Below are positions 53,069 to 63,362 of a DNA stretch of 64,000 nucleotides, one piece after another (position 1 is the first letter of the stretch; each line of letters starts with the position of its first letter). This DNA is from Nemertoderma westbladi (Eukaryota > Xenacoelomorpha > Nemertodermatida > Nemertodermatidae): assembly GCA_032718475.1 (NCBI GenBank), contig JAUCBJ010005408.1, positions 1 to 64,000 of the forward strand, in the 5' to 3' direction. A program made the translations under genes and the position numbers. Below the pieces are notes generated by a model, which was not told the DNA's origin, searched no databases, and saw only the letters and a list, made by a program, of their open reading frames with translations.

Positions 53069-54231
53069 ATGTTTTTTTCTTATTTGCTTTTAATGTGTCA
53101 ACTCACGGCAAGCCAATCCTCTATGGAACACGAATATATTATCCCTGTCACGGAGGTACCTCCAGATGTAATGGTGTCCGTACCCAGTGGTGTTTCAGAA
53201 GAGTTAAACTGGGCAGTTGAAACAAATTATGCTGACGAACTAGCTGTATCTTTTGGACTAATTAATCTCGGGCAAATTGGTTCATTAAATGGCTTTTATT
53301 TAATGTCATCGAAAACTAGTTTGGATAATTATCAAACAGAGGAGGCGTTTCGAATGTTAAAGGCCGATCACAGGGTGAAATGGGTTGACCAACAGGTGGC
53401 TCAACATAGGAAACAAAGGGTCCTTAATTTTGATTCAATGTTAGACAACACTCTAGACTCTAAGCTGCAGTTGGAAATGGATAAGTCTTACTATAATGAT
53501 CCGGAATACCCTAATCAATGGCATCTGGTTAATGAGGGGACACCTTGGGCTGATCTGGACGTGTTGAATCTATGGCGAGCGGGCGTCACTGGACGAGGAG
53601 TAACGGTGGCAGTTGTGGACGATGGTTTGGAATGGAATAATCCGGAAATTATGGACAACTACAACGGCGAGGCGAGTTACGATCTTAACGACAACGACGG
53701 CGACCCACAGCCGCGGTTGGGAACCGACGGGGATGTTACGGTTAATCCGCACGGGACCCGTTGCGCGGGGGAGATTGCGGGGGTGGGGGGTAACGGTGTG
53801 TGCGGGGTAGGCGTGGCACCCGGGGCCAAGGTGTCGGGGATCCGACTACTAGACGGGAAGATAACAGACAGTCTGGAGGCCAAAGCTTTCACCATGAAAT
53901 ATAACTTGAACGATATTTACAGTTGTAGTTGGGGGCCGGAAGATTCTGGTAAGATAGTTGATGGACCGCGGTTCCTCAGTCAGAAGGCCCTTTACCAGGG
54001 GGTCATGTCTGGGAGGAACGGCTACGGCAATATCTACGTAGTGGCCAGCGGGAACGGAGGGAGTAAAGGGGACAACGCCAACTTCGATGGTTACGCTAAT
54101 TCCGTGTTTACCGTTACCATAGGAGCCGTGGACGAGATGGGGGAGCGGTCGTGGTACTCCGAGCAGTGCAGCTGTTTGATTGGAGTTTCGTACAGCAGTG
54201 GAGGTGTCGATGCCGAAACACCTCATCATCG
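53069..54231 (+). CDS. PCSK: Proprotein convertase (furin/kexin family), exon 1 (residues 1-387)
   Basis: This secretory-pathway serine protease cuts precursor proteins after basic pairs. A signal peptide (1-17, MFFSYLLLMCQLTASQS) is followed by the inhibitory prodomain with its autocleavage site RKQR at 114-117. The subtilisin-like domain begins at YYNDPEYPNQWHL. Catalytic Asp184 (VVDDG), His228 (NPHGTRCAG) and oxyanion Asn329 (ASGNGG) are present, as is SCSWGPEDSGK. The exon ends CATCATCG|gtaagt, two bases into a codon, with a TAA stop overlapping the donor (54233-54235). With exon 2 the protein is 778 residues. The Asn at the oxyanion position argues against the PC2 branch. Confidence 0.95.
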
Positions 54232-56340
54232 GTAAGTTTGTGTCATCAACTTACACCCATCGGTAAGTTGTTACCAACAGTTACACCCATCGGTTAGTTG
54301 TTACCAACAACTTACACCCTTCGGTAAGTTGTTACCAACACTTACACCCATCGGTAAGTTGTTCCAGCAACTTACACACATCGGTAAGTTGTTACCAACA
54401 CTTACACCCATCGGTAAGATGTTACCAACAACTTACACCCATCGGTAAGTTGTTACCAACACTTACACCCTTCGTTAAGTTGTTCCCAACAACTTAACTT
54501 ACACCCATCGGTAAGTTGTTACTCAACACTTACACCCTTCGGTAAGTTATTCCCAACAACCTACACCCATCGGTAAGTTGTTATCAACAACTTACACCCA
54601 TCGGTATGTTGTTACCATCAACTTCCTCCCATCGGTAAGTTTGTACCAACAACTTACACCTATCGGTAAGTTGTTAGCAACAACTTAAACCCATCGGTAA
54701 GTAGTTACCAATACTTACACCCATCGCTAAGTTGTTATCAACACTTACACCCATCGGTAAGTTGTTACCAACACTTACACCCTTCGGTAAGTTGTTACCA
54801 ACAACCTAAACCCATCGGTAAGTTGTTACCAAAACTTACACCCATCGGTAAGTTGTTATCAACAACTTACACACATCGGTAAGTTGTTACCATCAACTTC
54901 CTCCCATCGGTAAGTTTGTACCAACAACTTACACCTATCGGTAAGTTGTTACCAACAACTTAAACCCATCGGTAAGTTGTTACCAATACAAACACCCATC
55001 GGTAAGTTTTTACCAACACTTACACCCATCGGTAAGTTGTTATCAACAACTTACAGCTTACACCCATCGGTAAGGTGTTACCAACACTTACACCCTTCGG
55101 TAAGTTGTTACCAACAACTTACACCCGTCGGTAAGTTGTTACTCAACACAAACACCCTTCGGTAAGTTGATCCCAACAACCTACACCTATCGGTAAGTTG
55201 TTAACAACAACTTAAACCTATCGCTAAGTTGTTACCAACAACTTACACCCATCGGTAAGTTGTTACTCAACACAAACACCATTCGGTAAGTTGTTCCCAA
55301 CAACTTACACCCGTCGGTAAGTTGTTACCAACAACTTACACCCATCGGTAAGTTGTTACCATCACTTCCTCCCATCGGTAAGTTTGTACCAACAACTTAC
55401 ACCTATCGGTAAGTTGTTACCAACAACCTAAACCCATCGGTAAGTTGTTACCAACACTTACACCCATCGGTAAGTTTTTATCAACAACTTAACTTACACC
55501 CATCGGTAAGTTGTTACAAACAACTTAACTTACACCCATCGGTAAGTTGTTACCAACACTTACACCCATCGGTATGTTGTTACCAACACTTACACCCATC
55601 GATAAGTTGTTATCAACAACTTACACCCGTCGGTAAGTTGTTACCAACACTCACACCATTCGTTAAGTTGTTCCCAACATTTTAACTTACACCCATCGGT
55701 AAGTTGTTACCAACACTTACACCCATCGGTAAGTTGTTATCAACAACTTACAGCTTACACCCATCGTAAGTTGTTACCAACACTTACACCCTTCGGTAAG
55801 TTTTTGCCAACAACTTACACCCGTCGGTAAGTTGTTACCAACACTTACACCCATCGGTAAGTTGTTATCAACAACTTGCAGCTTACACCCATCGTAAGTT
55901 GTTACCAACACTTACACCCATCGGTAAGTTGTTATCAACAACTTACAGCTTACACCCATCGTAAGTTGTTACCAACACTTACACCCTTCGGTAAGTTGTT
56001 ACCAACAACTTACACCCGTCGGTAAGTTGTTACTCAACACTTACACCCATCGGTAAGTTGTCACCATCAACTTCCTCCCATCGGTAAGTTTGTACCAACA
56101 ACTTATACCTATCGGTAAGTTGTTACCAACAACTTAAACCCATTGGTGAGTAGTAACCAACAGTTACACCCATGGGTAAGTTGTTATCAACACTTACACC
56201 CATCGGTAAGTTGTTACCATCAACGTCCTGCTTCCTCCCATCGGTAAGTTGTTTCCAACAACTTAACTTACCTTAACTTAACTTACCGTTATTAACAGCT
56301 TACACCCATCGGTAAGTTGTTACCATCAACTTCCTCCCAA
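54232..56340 (+). repeat. Splice-donor-derived minisatellite
   Basis: About 65-70 units of 28-31 bp, consensus GTAAGTTGTT, ACC, AACAACTTAC, ACCCATCG. More than fifty units keep the full GGTAAG donor motif. In full-length units GTAAGTTGTT can pair perfectly with AACAACTTAC across a three-base loop, hiding the donor. Higher-order repeats of several units (for example those with CATCAACTTCCTCCCATCGG at 54611, 54893 and 55363) show later block duplications. Confidence 0.95.
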
Positions 56341-56386
56341 ATGTAAAATTTTGTAAAATGATTCGTTCAATTTTCTACATTTCTAG
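54232..56386 (+). other. Intron of the proprotein convertase gene
   Basis: The 2.16-kb intron runs from GTAAGT to TTTCTACATTTCTAG. Apart from the last 45 bases or so, it is a tandem array of its own 5' splice site. The acceptor region (56341-56386) is unique and has an ordinary pyrimidine-rich tract. Confidence 0.93.
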
Positions 56387-57560
56387 GGCTATAACTACAA
56401 CCGATCTATTTATGGGTGGACTTGGCACCGGCTGCACCAATGACCACTCAGGGACCTCGGCAGCGGCGCCATTGGCTGCCGGGCTCCTGGCCCTGGTATT
56501 GGAGACCCGGCCGTGTATGACCTGGCGGGACGTTCAGTGGCTAATCGCCGCCACGGCCGTCTGTATCCACTGTACCGAGTCGTCATGGGCACAGAATGAC
56601 GTTGGATTACGTCACAGCGATAGTTTCGGTTTCGGTAAACTAGACGGTTGGAGGATGGTGTCAGCTGCCAGACAGTGGGTAAATGTACCACCAATGACCA
56701 TGGTTACCACGGAAAAGTTGACAGTTAATTCCGCGATTACACCAGATAGTGTATTAGTGGTTAACACAGAAATTACTTCAGAAGATGTTCGTAGAGCTCA
56801 TTTACAAGCAATAGAACATGTTCAGGTTCATGTTAATATTCAACACAAATGTCGGGGGAATGTGGAGGTTGTATTAACTTGTCCGAGTGGCACCAAGTCG
56901 CTGATTGGTCCTTCCCGTCCCAATGACGTCAGCGCCATGGGTCTGCCGGCGTGGACTTTTGATAGTATTAAGTGTTGGGGTGAATCGGCCACGGGTATTT
57001 GGACTCTGACTGTGAACGACACCCTAACTGCCTGTCAGACAGCAGAGAGCGCACAAGGTCTACTGGTGTCGTGGAAGTTAATTATTTATGGGTCCAACAT
57101 GGGTAGAGACGAAGTGCTACGAATCCTGGAGATAGGGAGAAATTTATCCGCTGAGGTGGAATTTATGGAAAAATCTTTACCTAATATAACAGGGGAGCCT
57201 TGTCCACTCTCCCCTTTGTTAACCCTTGGTGGAACTCAGGAATCGCTGCTTACGATTCTAATGTTACGTTTACTAATACTGATCGGCTCTTTTGCTGCTC
57301 TGTATGTGTGTTGGGAGGTTTGTGAAACAGCTTTCTGTATGAATCACGATAAGGCAAGAGAAGCCGTAGCCAGTGCAATACCCGGTACGTTTGTCGAAGA
57401 TCATGATATCAATGTTACTATTGGAAGCGAAGAAATCAACGGTAATAAAACTTCATTTGAGAAGGTAGTGTACTGGTTTGTTGACATTAAGGAAATTATT
57501 TGGACACGATTTGTAATAAGGGAGTCGAACACTTACGAGAAGTTAGATGGTTCCAGATGA
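56387..57560 (+). CDS. PCSK: Proprotein convertase, exon 2 (residues 388-778)
   Basis: The exon begins |GGC TATA and restores Arg388, then AITTTDLFMGG. Catalytic Ser412 lies in HSGTSAAAPLAAG. The P domain spans roughly 485-625 (VQVHVNIQHKCRGNVEVVLTCPSG, WTFDSIKCWGE, GIWTLTVNDT), followed by a linker and a transmembrane helix at about 676-696 (LMLRLLILIGSFAALYVCWE). A cytosolic tail of about 80 residues follows. There is no Cys-rich repeat region as in furin or PC5, so the layout is closer to kexin or PC7. The frame is intact. Confidence 0.95.
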
Positions 57561-58562
57561 CACAAATATATTGCAATTAAACTGTTACGCTATTTCATCG
57601 TACTCATTCAAACGAATTTCATTCATTCTTTTTATTATTAATACAATAATTCGCTATTAAGAAAGAGAAGAGGTCTGTGTACGTTTTGCTTTTCATACAG
57701 CTTTTAGTACCGGTTCGGGTCATATAGGAATTGTCTATTAGGGAAATTCTGAAGACTTTGAACGGGATTTGCAACGGCAAGTGTTAATTTGTGTAATTTT
57801 AAAATTTTTATAATCTTTTCATACACTGCAGTACTCGCAAACTAAATTTTATCAAGTTTCATAAAACTTTAATGAGAGATTTTGTTGAAAAGTAGTTCAT
57901 AAAATTATTTTAACCAGCGTTAACTTTCGATTATGGTTTAAGTTCAATCCACCTGCCTCTGTAACCTGTTTCTTTACCAACTATAATTTCGATATTTCTC
58001 CATTCTCATATCGTTATTAGCCAATTAAGTTGTAGCCATAAGATTGAAGATGCCAAGTTGTGCGCACAAAAAAATATTCCCCAGAAAGTAGGGTTCCTCA
58101 GGTAGGGGAACTGGACTCAATAAAAATTCATTCCTCTCCAGGGGAAATTGGACGCAAATAACAGCTGAATACTCTCAAAAATAAAAGAGGCGGGATATTA
58201 ATTCGCCAAGATGGGATTTGCGTCCAGTCCCCCTCCCCCCCCCCCCCCCCCCCCCCTCCCCCTGTCTCGGCAAGCCATTGAGTCAACGAAAACTGATATG
58301 ATAATACAGTATAATAAGCCTTTTCTTTAAAAACAATATTATCATTCGTAAATAGTGTTGAAAATAAAAACCTAAAGTAAAATCACAAATCTGAAGTCTG
58401 TCGGTCTTTCTGTCAGATTGCCTGTCAAGATTTAAGAAAGAATAAAATCTACTAACATTTTCGCTATAGAGGTTTAAAGGGTTGGTGATTTCATTTCTGA
58501 TGTCAGTTTTTACGACTGACCATCTCTAGGCTGTTTGTGTCTGTTTGTCTGTCTGTTAGTCC
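57561..58562. other. 3' flank of the convertase gene
   Basis: Probable 3' untranslated and intergenic sequence. It holds one copy of the CTGTAACCTG repeat near 57957 and a C-run at 58235-58256, next to a block (GGACGCAAA...GGCGGGATATTAATTCGCC) that recurs in altered form at 59990-60035. No gene was seen. Confidence 0.45.
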
Positions 58563-58740
58563 GGCACTTGAAGGACACCGGCCTTGATGATGGGGTTGAA
58601 CTAGCAAATGTCATGGGTGATAGGGAGTTGTGGCGGCACAATTTTGTCGACAAGCCGGCACAGCATTCTTAATATACATGTAATATATATATATATATAA
58701 TGCAGCTGCAATGCAGCATGCCGATCGTAGTAGTAGGCTA
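58563..58740 (+). mobile_element. 3' fragment of the TAG-tailed LINE
   Basis: Matches the last part of the LINE (CTTGAAGGACACCGGCCTTG ... GTCATGGGTGATAGGGAGTT ... GCATGCCGATCGTAGTAGTA). A short AT microsatellite has grown near 58680-58700. Confidence 0.88.
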
Positions 58741-59126
58741 TACTCTCTCCACAATCAATATTGTATCCAACCGTTCGCCCATCTAATCGATTGCCCATCT
58801 AATATCATCATATATTGGTTTCATATTATTCACTCACATCTATAAATACTCCTAAGATATCAGCAACGTTTAGATCAGTAATGTGCTTGGCTGAATTTCC
58901 TTGACTTCTTGAGCCAGTGGGGGCTCATTAGAGTTGGTAATCTCTCTTCTCTGTATTGCTTTATATCGAAATAACTTGACCATCGTTCCATCGATATTTG
59001 AGATGTATACTGTAAGTATCGTGTACTTGTCCCCTTTAGAATCCACATATAAGAATCCGGTCTCTTTCACCCATTTCTTATTTATTGCCAACCCTCATCC
59101 ACTTGAGTTTTTTGAGCTTCAGTTTC
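58741..59126. other. Intergenic, no gene recognised
   Basis: A 73-codon minus-strand frame (58870-59091) is present. It has protein-like composition but no recognisable domain and no splice-site support. Confidence 0.35.
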
Positions 59127-59795
59127 AAAATCTTTTGCCGGTGTCTTTTTCATAAAATTACTAAATAAATTAGTAATACTATTTATAATAATGCTATATA
59201 TATATTATAAAAAATGCCCAGACAAAATTATAGTATTTTTCGAGACTTTTAATCAACCTGGTTCCGAATCTGTTAATTTTATAATATTTCGTCGGTGTCT
59301 TTTAGAGTAATAATATTCTAAAATAATATTAAATTTATTAAAATTAGAACTGCCTAATACTCAATTGTAGTGAATATCAACTTCTCTTACTCCTATTGCA
59401 CTGATATTAGTATCATTAGGACCGATATCTCGAGAAGCAATAACTCGACCATTGTTTTGATGGTGTCTACCCCCACTAAATCGACCATTGCGGTTTGAAT
59501 GATACTAATAACAATGCAATAGCAGTACGGTAAGTTGACTTCACTACAATTGATTATATTAGCCAGTTTGCTAATACAGTATAATATTAATATTATTTAA
59601 TATTTAATTTATTTAATTACTCTAAAAGACACCGACGAAATATTATAAAATTAACAGATTTAAAATCAGGTTGATTGAAATTCTCGATAAATGCTATAAT
59701 TTTGTCTGGGCATTTTTTATAATATATATAACATTATTATAAATAGTATTACTAATTTATTTAGTAATTTAAAGAAAAAGACACCAGCAAAAGAT
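59127..59795. mobile_element. About 670-bp foldback palindrome
   Basis: CAAAATCTTTTGCCGGTGTC at the left end is mirrored at 59776-59795. The arms stay complementary inward through AAATTACTAAATAAATTAGT, ATAAAAAATGCCCAGACAAA and ATAATATTTCGTCGGTGTCT, meeting near 59460. No open frame is present. Confidence 0.85.
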
Positions 59796-60993
59796 TTGAA
59801 AAATATCAGGGTCGGAACCAGGGTGTTGAAGTATACCAAAAAATGAAATCAGTTAGTTTGGGCATTTTTATTTTATAAAACGTTGGTTCAGCCCCACCAT
59901 GGGGTGTTCTAAAGGTCGACGACTTATATACAGTATAATTCATAGCGAGTTTTGCATAGCAAAAAATTCAAAAATAATAAAAAAAAAGAACTGGACGCAA
60001 AACCCGCCTTGGCGAATTAATATCCCTCCTCAATGCGTCCCCCCCCCCCCCCCCCCCTTCTGATCTACTGAAGCAACAGCTTATAATATTAGTTAGATAC
60101 GATTATTATTATACCGTTATGGTTTATGAAACAATACGATAACAACTCAAGTTGCTTTTTGGAGCAAAATACATACGATGATACCAAATATTTATTAGTC
60201 GTTATTAACAAATCTAAACAAAGCCAATGATATGAATATAGCAAGAAAGCTTCTATAGCACAAAATAAAAGGTTAATAATTTAGAAAAATCAAACTAAGA
60301 CATTATAAATAAATAAATAGTTAGTGAAATATAAGCACCATAATACACCGTCTCGTGTAATATAGCTATATTCAGTGGCATGTATTTTTTCGAGAGATTT
60401 ATGTCTTCAAATCGTTATGAGATTCACCTCCTTCCTCCTTAGTGAGTCAAAATATTTATTTTCGCTTTCAATTTCTGGCTATAAGACTTAAAAAAGAAAA
60501 AAATAAGAAAAATAATCTAATGATATCTATTATGGACGATTTGGATGGAACGTATCACTTTTAATGGAACAGTGCCGACAGATAAGCCGCGACACCTTCT
60601 AGTGTTAACCTTCAAATTACGGTTGTTATAAAAAATAGGAGGGGTGGGGGGGGGGGGGGGGGGGGCTGAATTAAGAAACTATATTACAGGAAACGATGTA
60701 TGTAAATTGGTCACGACAATAGAGTTCAGATGAAATATTAACGAATTATACCAACATTGTGACCGAGATAAAAACAAATATTAATTATATATTACCCATA
60801 TTAAAATATAATACGATGTTATTCTTAATATATCTGATAGTATTATTAATTTAGAAGATGGCAAATATTTACAGTTAGTAGGCCTACTAAGTTTTAAAAT
60901 ATAATTGATAATGTCAACATTAAACACGTAATGTTGTGCATCAATTTTGTAGAAAAATAAAACAATATTGGTGCCCTAATATTTCGCGGCCAG
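59796..60993. other. Intergenic, no gene recognised
   Basis: Contains a C-run at 60039-60057 and a G-run at 60646-60665. TTGGTTCAGCCCCACC near 59885 resembles a tRNA B-box region of a SINE, but no A box precedes it. Confidence 0.45.
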
Positions 60994-61128
60994 TTAGTCT
61001 CCTAGCATATCGAACATATCATCGGCGTCTAGTAGTTCTATTAGTGTAAAGTAAGAGTAAACGAAGGCGCGGGTGAACTGTTGCCGCCATTGTAAAGCTC
61101 TCATCTCGAAACCAAGGTTGGCCAGCAT
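60994..61128 (-). CDS. Last coding exon of an unidentified gene
   Basis: On the minus strand TTTTATTTTCCAG|ATGCTGGCC opens a 44-residue segment, MLANLGFEMRALQWRQQFTR then AFVYSYFTLIELLDADDMFD and MLGD, ending in a TAA stop. Amphipathic sequence with an acidic end, a clean acceptor, and a frame that fits the preceding exon in phase make this a credible exon. I do not recognise the protein. It is too short to stand out by length alone. Confidence 0.7.
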   Translation of the reverse strand: MLANLGFEMRALQWRQQFTRAFVYSYFTLIELLDADDMFDMLGD

Positions 61129-61574
61129 CTGGAAAATAAAAAAACTTAAAATTAGGTAAAAAATTATTTTAGACTTGGCGGAATCAGAAAATGAGAAAAA
61201 ATAAATTGGATAAAAACACTGAGAAAAATGATTTTAAACATCTTAAATCAACAAAACAGTTAATCCCTTTTCTAGGTGACAACGAAATAACGCTAATTAT
61301 TAATAACGAATTAAGTAAATAACTGTTCAATAATTGCAACAAAATTTGAAAATTGTCATTCATTTAGTAAGAATCTGAAATTTGGGCAAAAATCAGACAA
61401 GTCTGTCTGTCTGCTTATTACTTTGACATACAAATCGGTGGACAGAAGAACACATTACAATTTCCTTTCGCTAAAAAAATAATGTAAGCCTAAACAAAAG
61501 GAAATCCCAGTGGCCATGAGGTCTAAAGTAGTTTGATAAAGATACCTAACTGTAAACGAATATGATTGGCTAAC

Positions 61575-61726
61575 CCGTTCTCTGTCCTGTTGTTGCCTAG
61601 TAACAAGCTTTGCGATCAGCCTCTCTTTGGCTTGTTGTTTATCGTAGGTAACCCTTTCATCTTCAGTTAATCCAGTGTACCAACTCTTAAATTCCTCCTC
61701 CTTCTTAACCCGTTCTGCTTCAGCCT
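61575..61726 (-). CDS. Penultimate exon of the same unidentified gene
   Basis: The 152-bp exon is bounded by AACTTCTCACAG at its start and GAACGG|gttagc at its end. It encodes AEAERVKKEEEFKSWYTGLT, EDERVTYDKQQAKERLIAKL, then VTRQQQDRER, a highly charged, probably helical or coiled-coil segment. It begins in codon position two and ends on a codon boundary, so it joins exactly to the last exon over a 446-bp intron. Earlier exons should lie at higher coordinates or beyond the window; I could not find them. Confidence 0.7.
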
Positions 61727-62077
61727 CTGTGAGAAGTTAAAAATTACAATATTTAATTTAATTAACAATTAATAAATTATTTACTTTATGGAGCGCTATG
61801 TAGGTCTTCCTGGATTCTACGTAAGGTCGTGTCCCCGCAACAAGTAACACAATCTGTTGTTAGCGATAAGATAAGAGCCACTTTCAGCCACAGTCACATT
61901 GACGCAAGAACGAAAGCGACTACGATATGAGACAGCAAATAAATTCAAACGGTTAGAGCGATACGGTTTAACTATTATTTGTAATACAATATTGTGTTGA
62001 TACATTATTGATTCATATTTTAGGAGGATACTCGAGTATCTATTTCTATTATGTACATGTACAACGAGGTGAAGGTA
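61727..62077. other. Presumed intron or intergenic sequence
   Basis: AT-rich with no recognised exon. Confidence 0.4.
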
Positions 62078-62205
62078 ACATGGTGGACAACCCATGACTT
62101 TCATTAGACGCCTCTTAAAGGACACTGGCCTTGAAGATTCTGATAATCTCGCGAAAGTCATGGTTAATAGGGAGTTATTGGCGCAAATTTTGTCGATAAA
62201 CCCGT
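62078..62205 (+). mobile_element. Old 3' fragment of the TAG-tailed LINE
   Basis: GGACAACCCATGACTTTCAT ... CTCTTAAAGGACACTGGCCT ... GTCATGGTTAATAGGGAGTT matches 47576-47700 with more differences than the other copies. Both ends are lost. Confidence 0.8.
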
Positions 62206-62476
62206 AGACATCAATTGGTAATTTAATGTTAATTGATAATATATTTCATTCTTAAATTGTTACTTTTTCGCTCGAATATGCCCCAAAATCGGGAGAAAAA
62301 GTTTCACTTATATTCCCTAGGGGGAAAAACGTAATCAATAGGAAAGCATTGACTTTACTTTTTTTCCCGGCAGAAAAAGTAATGTAAAAAAATATTGTTG
62401 CATCGACGTAGAAAAAGTTTGAAAGCAATTTGAGCAAAATCCATTCACACACTCAAAAGTTATTGCCACTTTAGTG

Positions 62477-63362
62477 CAGGGTTGATAAAAATCATGATTT
62501 TTTAAAAAAAAAATCAAAAAAATCAGATTTTTTTTATTTAAATCAGATTTTTTTGATTTAAATCAGATTTTTATGATTTAAATCGGGTGAATACAAAGCA
62601 AAGACCCAATTAACAAAGACCTGTACAAAACACATGTGTTAACTTTCGTTTATTGTTTTGGTTCCCCCAAGACGCTTCTGTAACCTGCTCCTTTACTAAC
62701 CTGCTCCTGTAAATGGCAATGGGACCTAACGCCCTCTGGGACGTAACGCATCTTTACCTCTTTGTTTTGTAGAGTTCCCAAAGATCGTTAGGTTACATTG
62801 CCATTTAAAGGAACAGGTTAGTAAAGGAGCATGTTACAGAGGCTTGTTGGGGGATAAACGAAAGTTCACACATGTTACAAGATTATGCAGGTCTTTATTA
62901 TTTGGGTCTTTGGTCTTTGTTTTGTAGTCACCCATTTAAATCACATTTTTTTATTTAAATCAGATTTTTTTATTTAAATCAGAATTTATATGAAAACATT
63001 GTGAAGACTTCTCGCTTCATCAATGCCCTCTTGTTTAAACGGAATCCCGATATTTATACCGAAAAACCGGAATCCCAGCGAAATATCCAATCCCGATTTA
63101 ATCCAATATTACATGGGATCTCGAGAGCGATAGTCCCGGTCCCGATCCCGGAAATCCCGAAAGGTCTGAATTCGAATATAAACTAAATAAACAAAAAACT
63201 GAATAGAACTCTAAACTACAACTTAATTAATGGGCCTGTATGCGTGTATGGTACTGTATGGTATTGAAAATGCGACATGGACATGATACTGCATTTTCAT
63301 GTAAATATTTAGGTAATTTGAATCATTTATTAATAATAAATGATTTAAATCAAACAACCCTG
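62477..63362. mobile_element. Non-autonomous hAT-like element with AAATCAGATTT ends
   Basis: The ends are CAGGGTTGAT and CAACCCTG, with an 8-bp duplication CTTTAGTG (62469-62476) versus CTCTAGTG (63363-63370), one mismatch. The subterminal regions are repeats of AAATCAGATTTTTTT on both sides. A second foldback lies nested inside at 62643-62870. No transposase is present. Confidence 0.82.
62643..62870. mobile_element. Nested foldback of the CTGTAACCTGCTCCTTT family
   Basis: AACTTTCGTTTAT...CCCCCAAG, CTTCTGTAACCTGCTCCTTT, ACTAACCTG and AAATGGCAATG on the left are mirrored on the right, with the centre near 62757. This shows that the dispersed 68-bp family is the arm of a foldback element. Confidence 0.8.

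Noticed and set aside
54232-56340. CRISPR-like array
   Set aside because: Units are contiguous, vary by indels, lack unique spacers of even length, and lie in an animal intron.
58870-59091. 73-codon minus-strand frame as a gene
   Set aside because: Protein-like composition but no recognisable motif, no splice signals and an adjoining foldback element.
63001-63186. 61-codon frame inside the hAT-like element
   Set aside because: Repeated CCCGATCCCG-type sequence explains it, and it has no similarity to a transposase.
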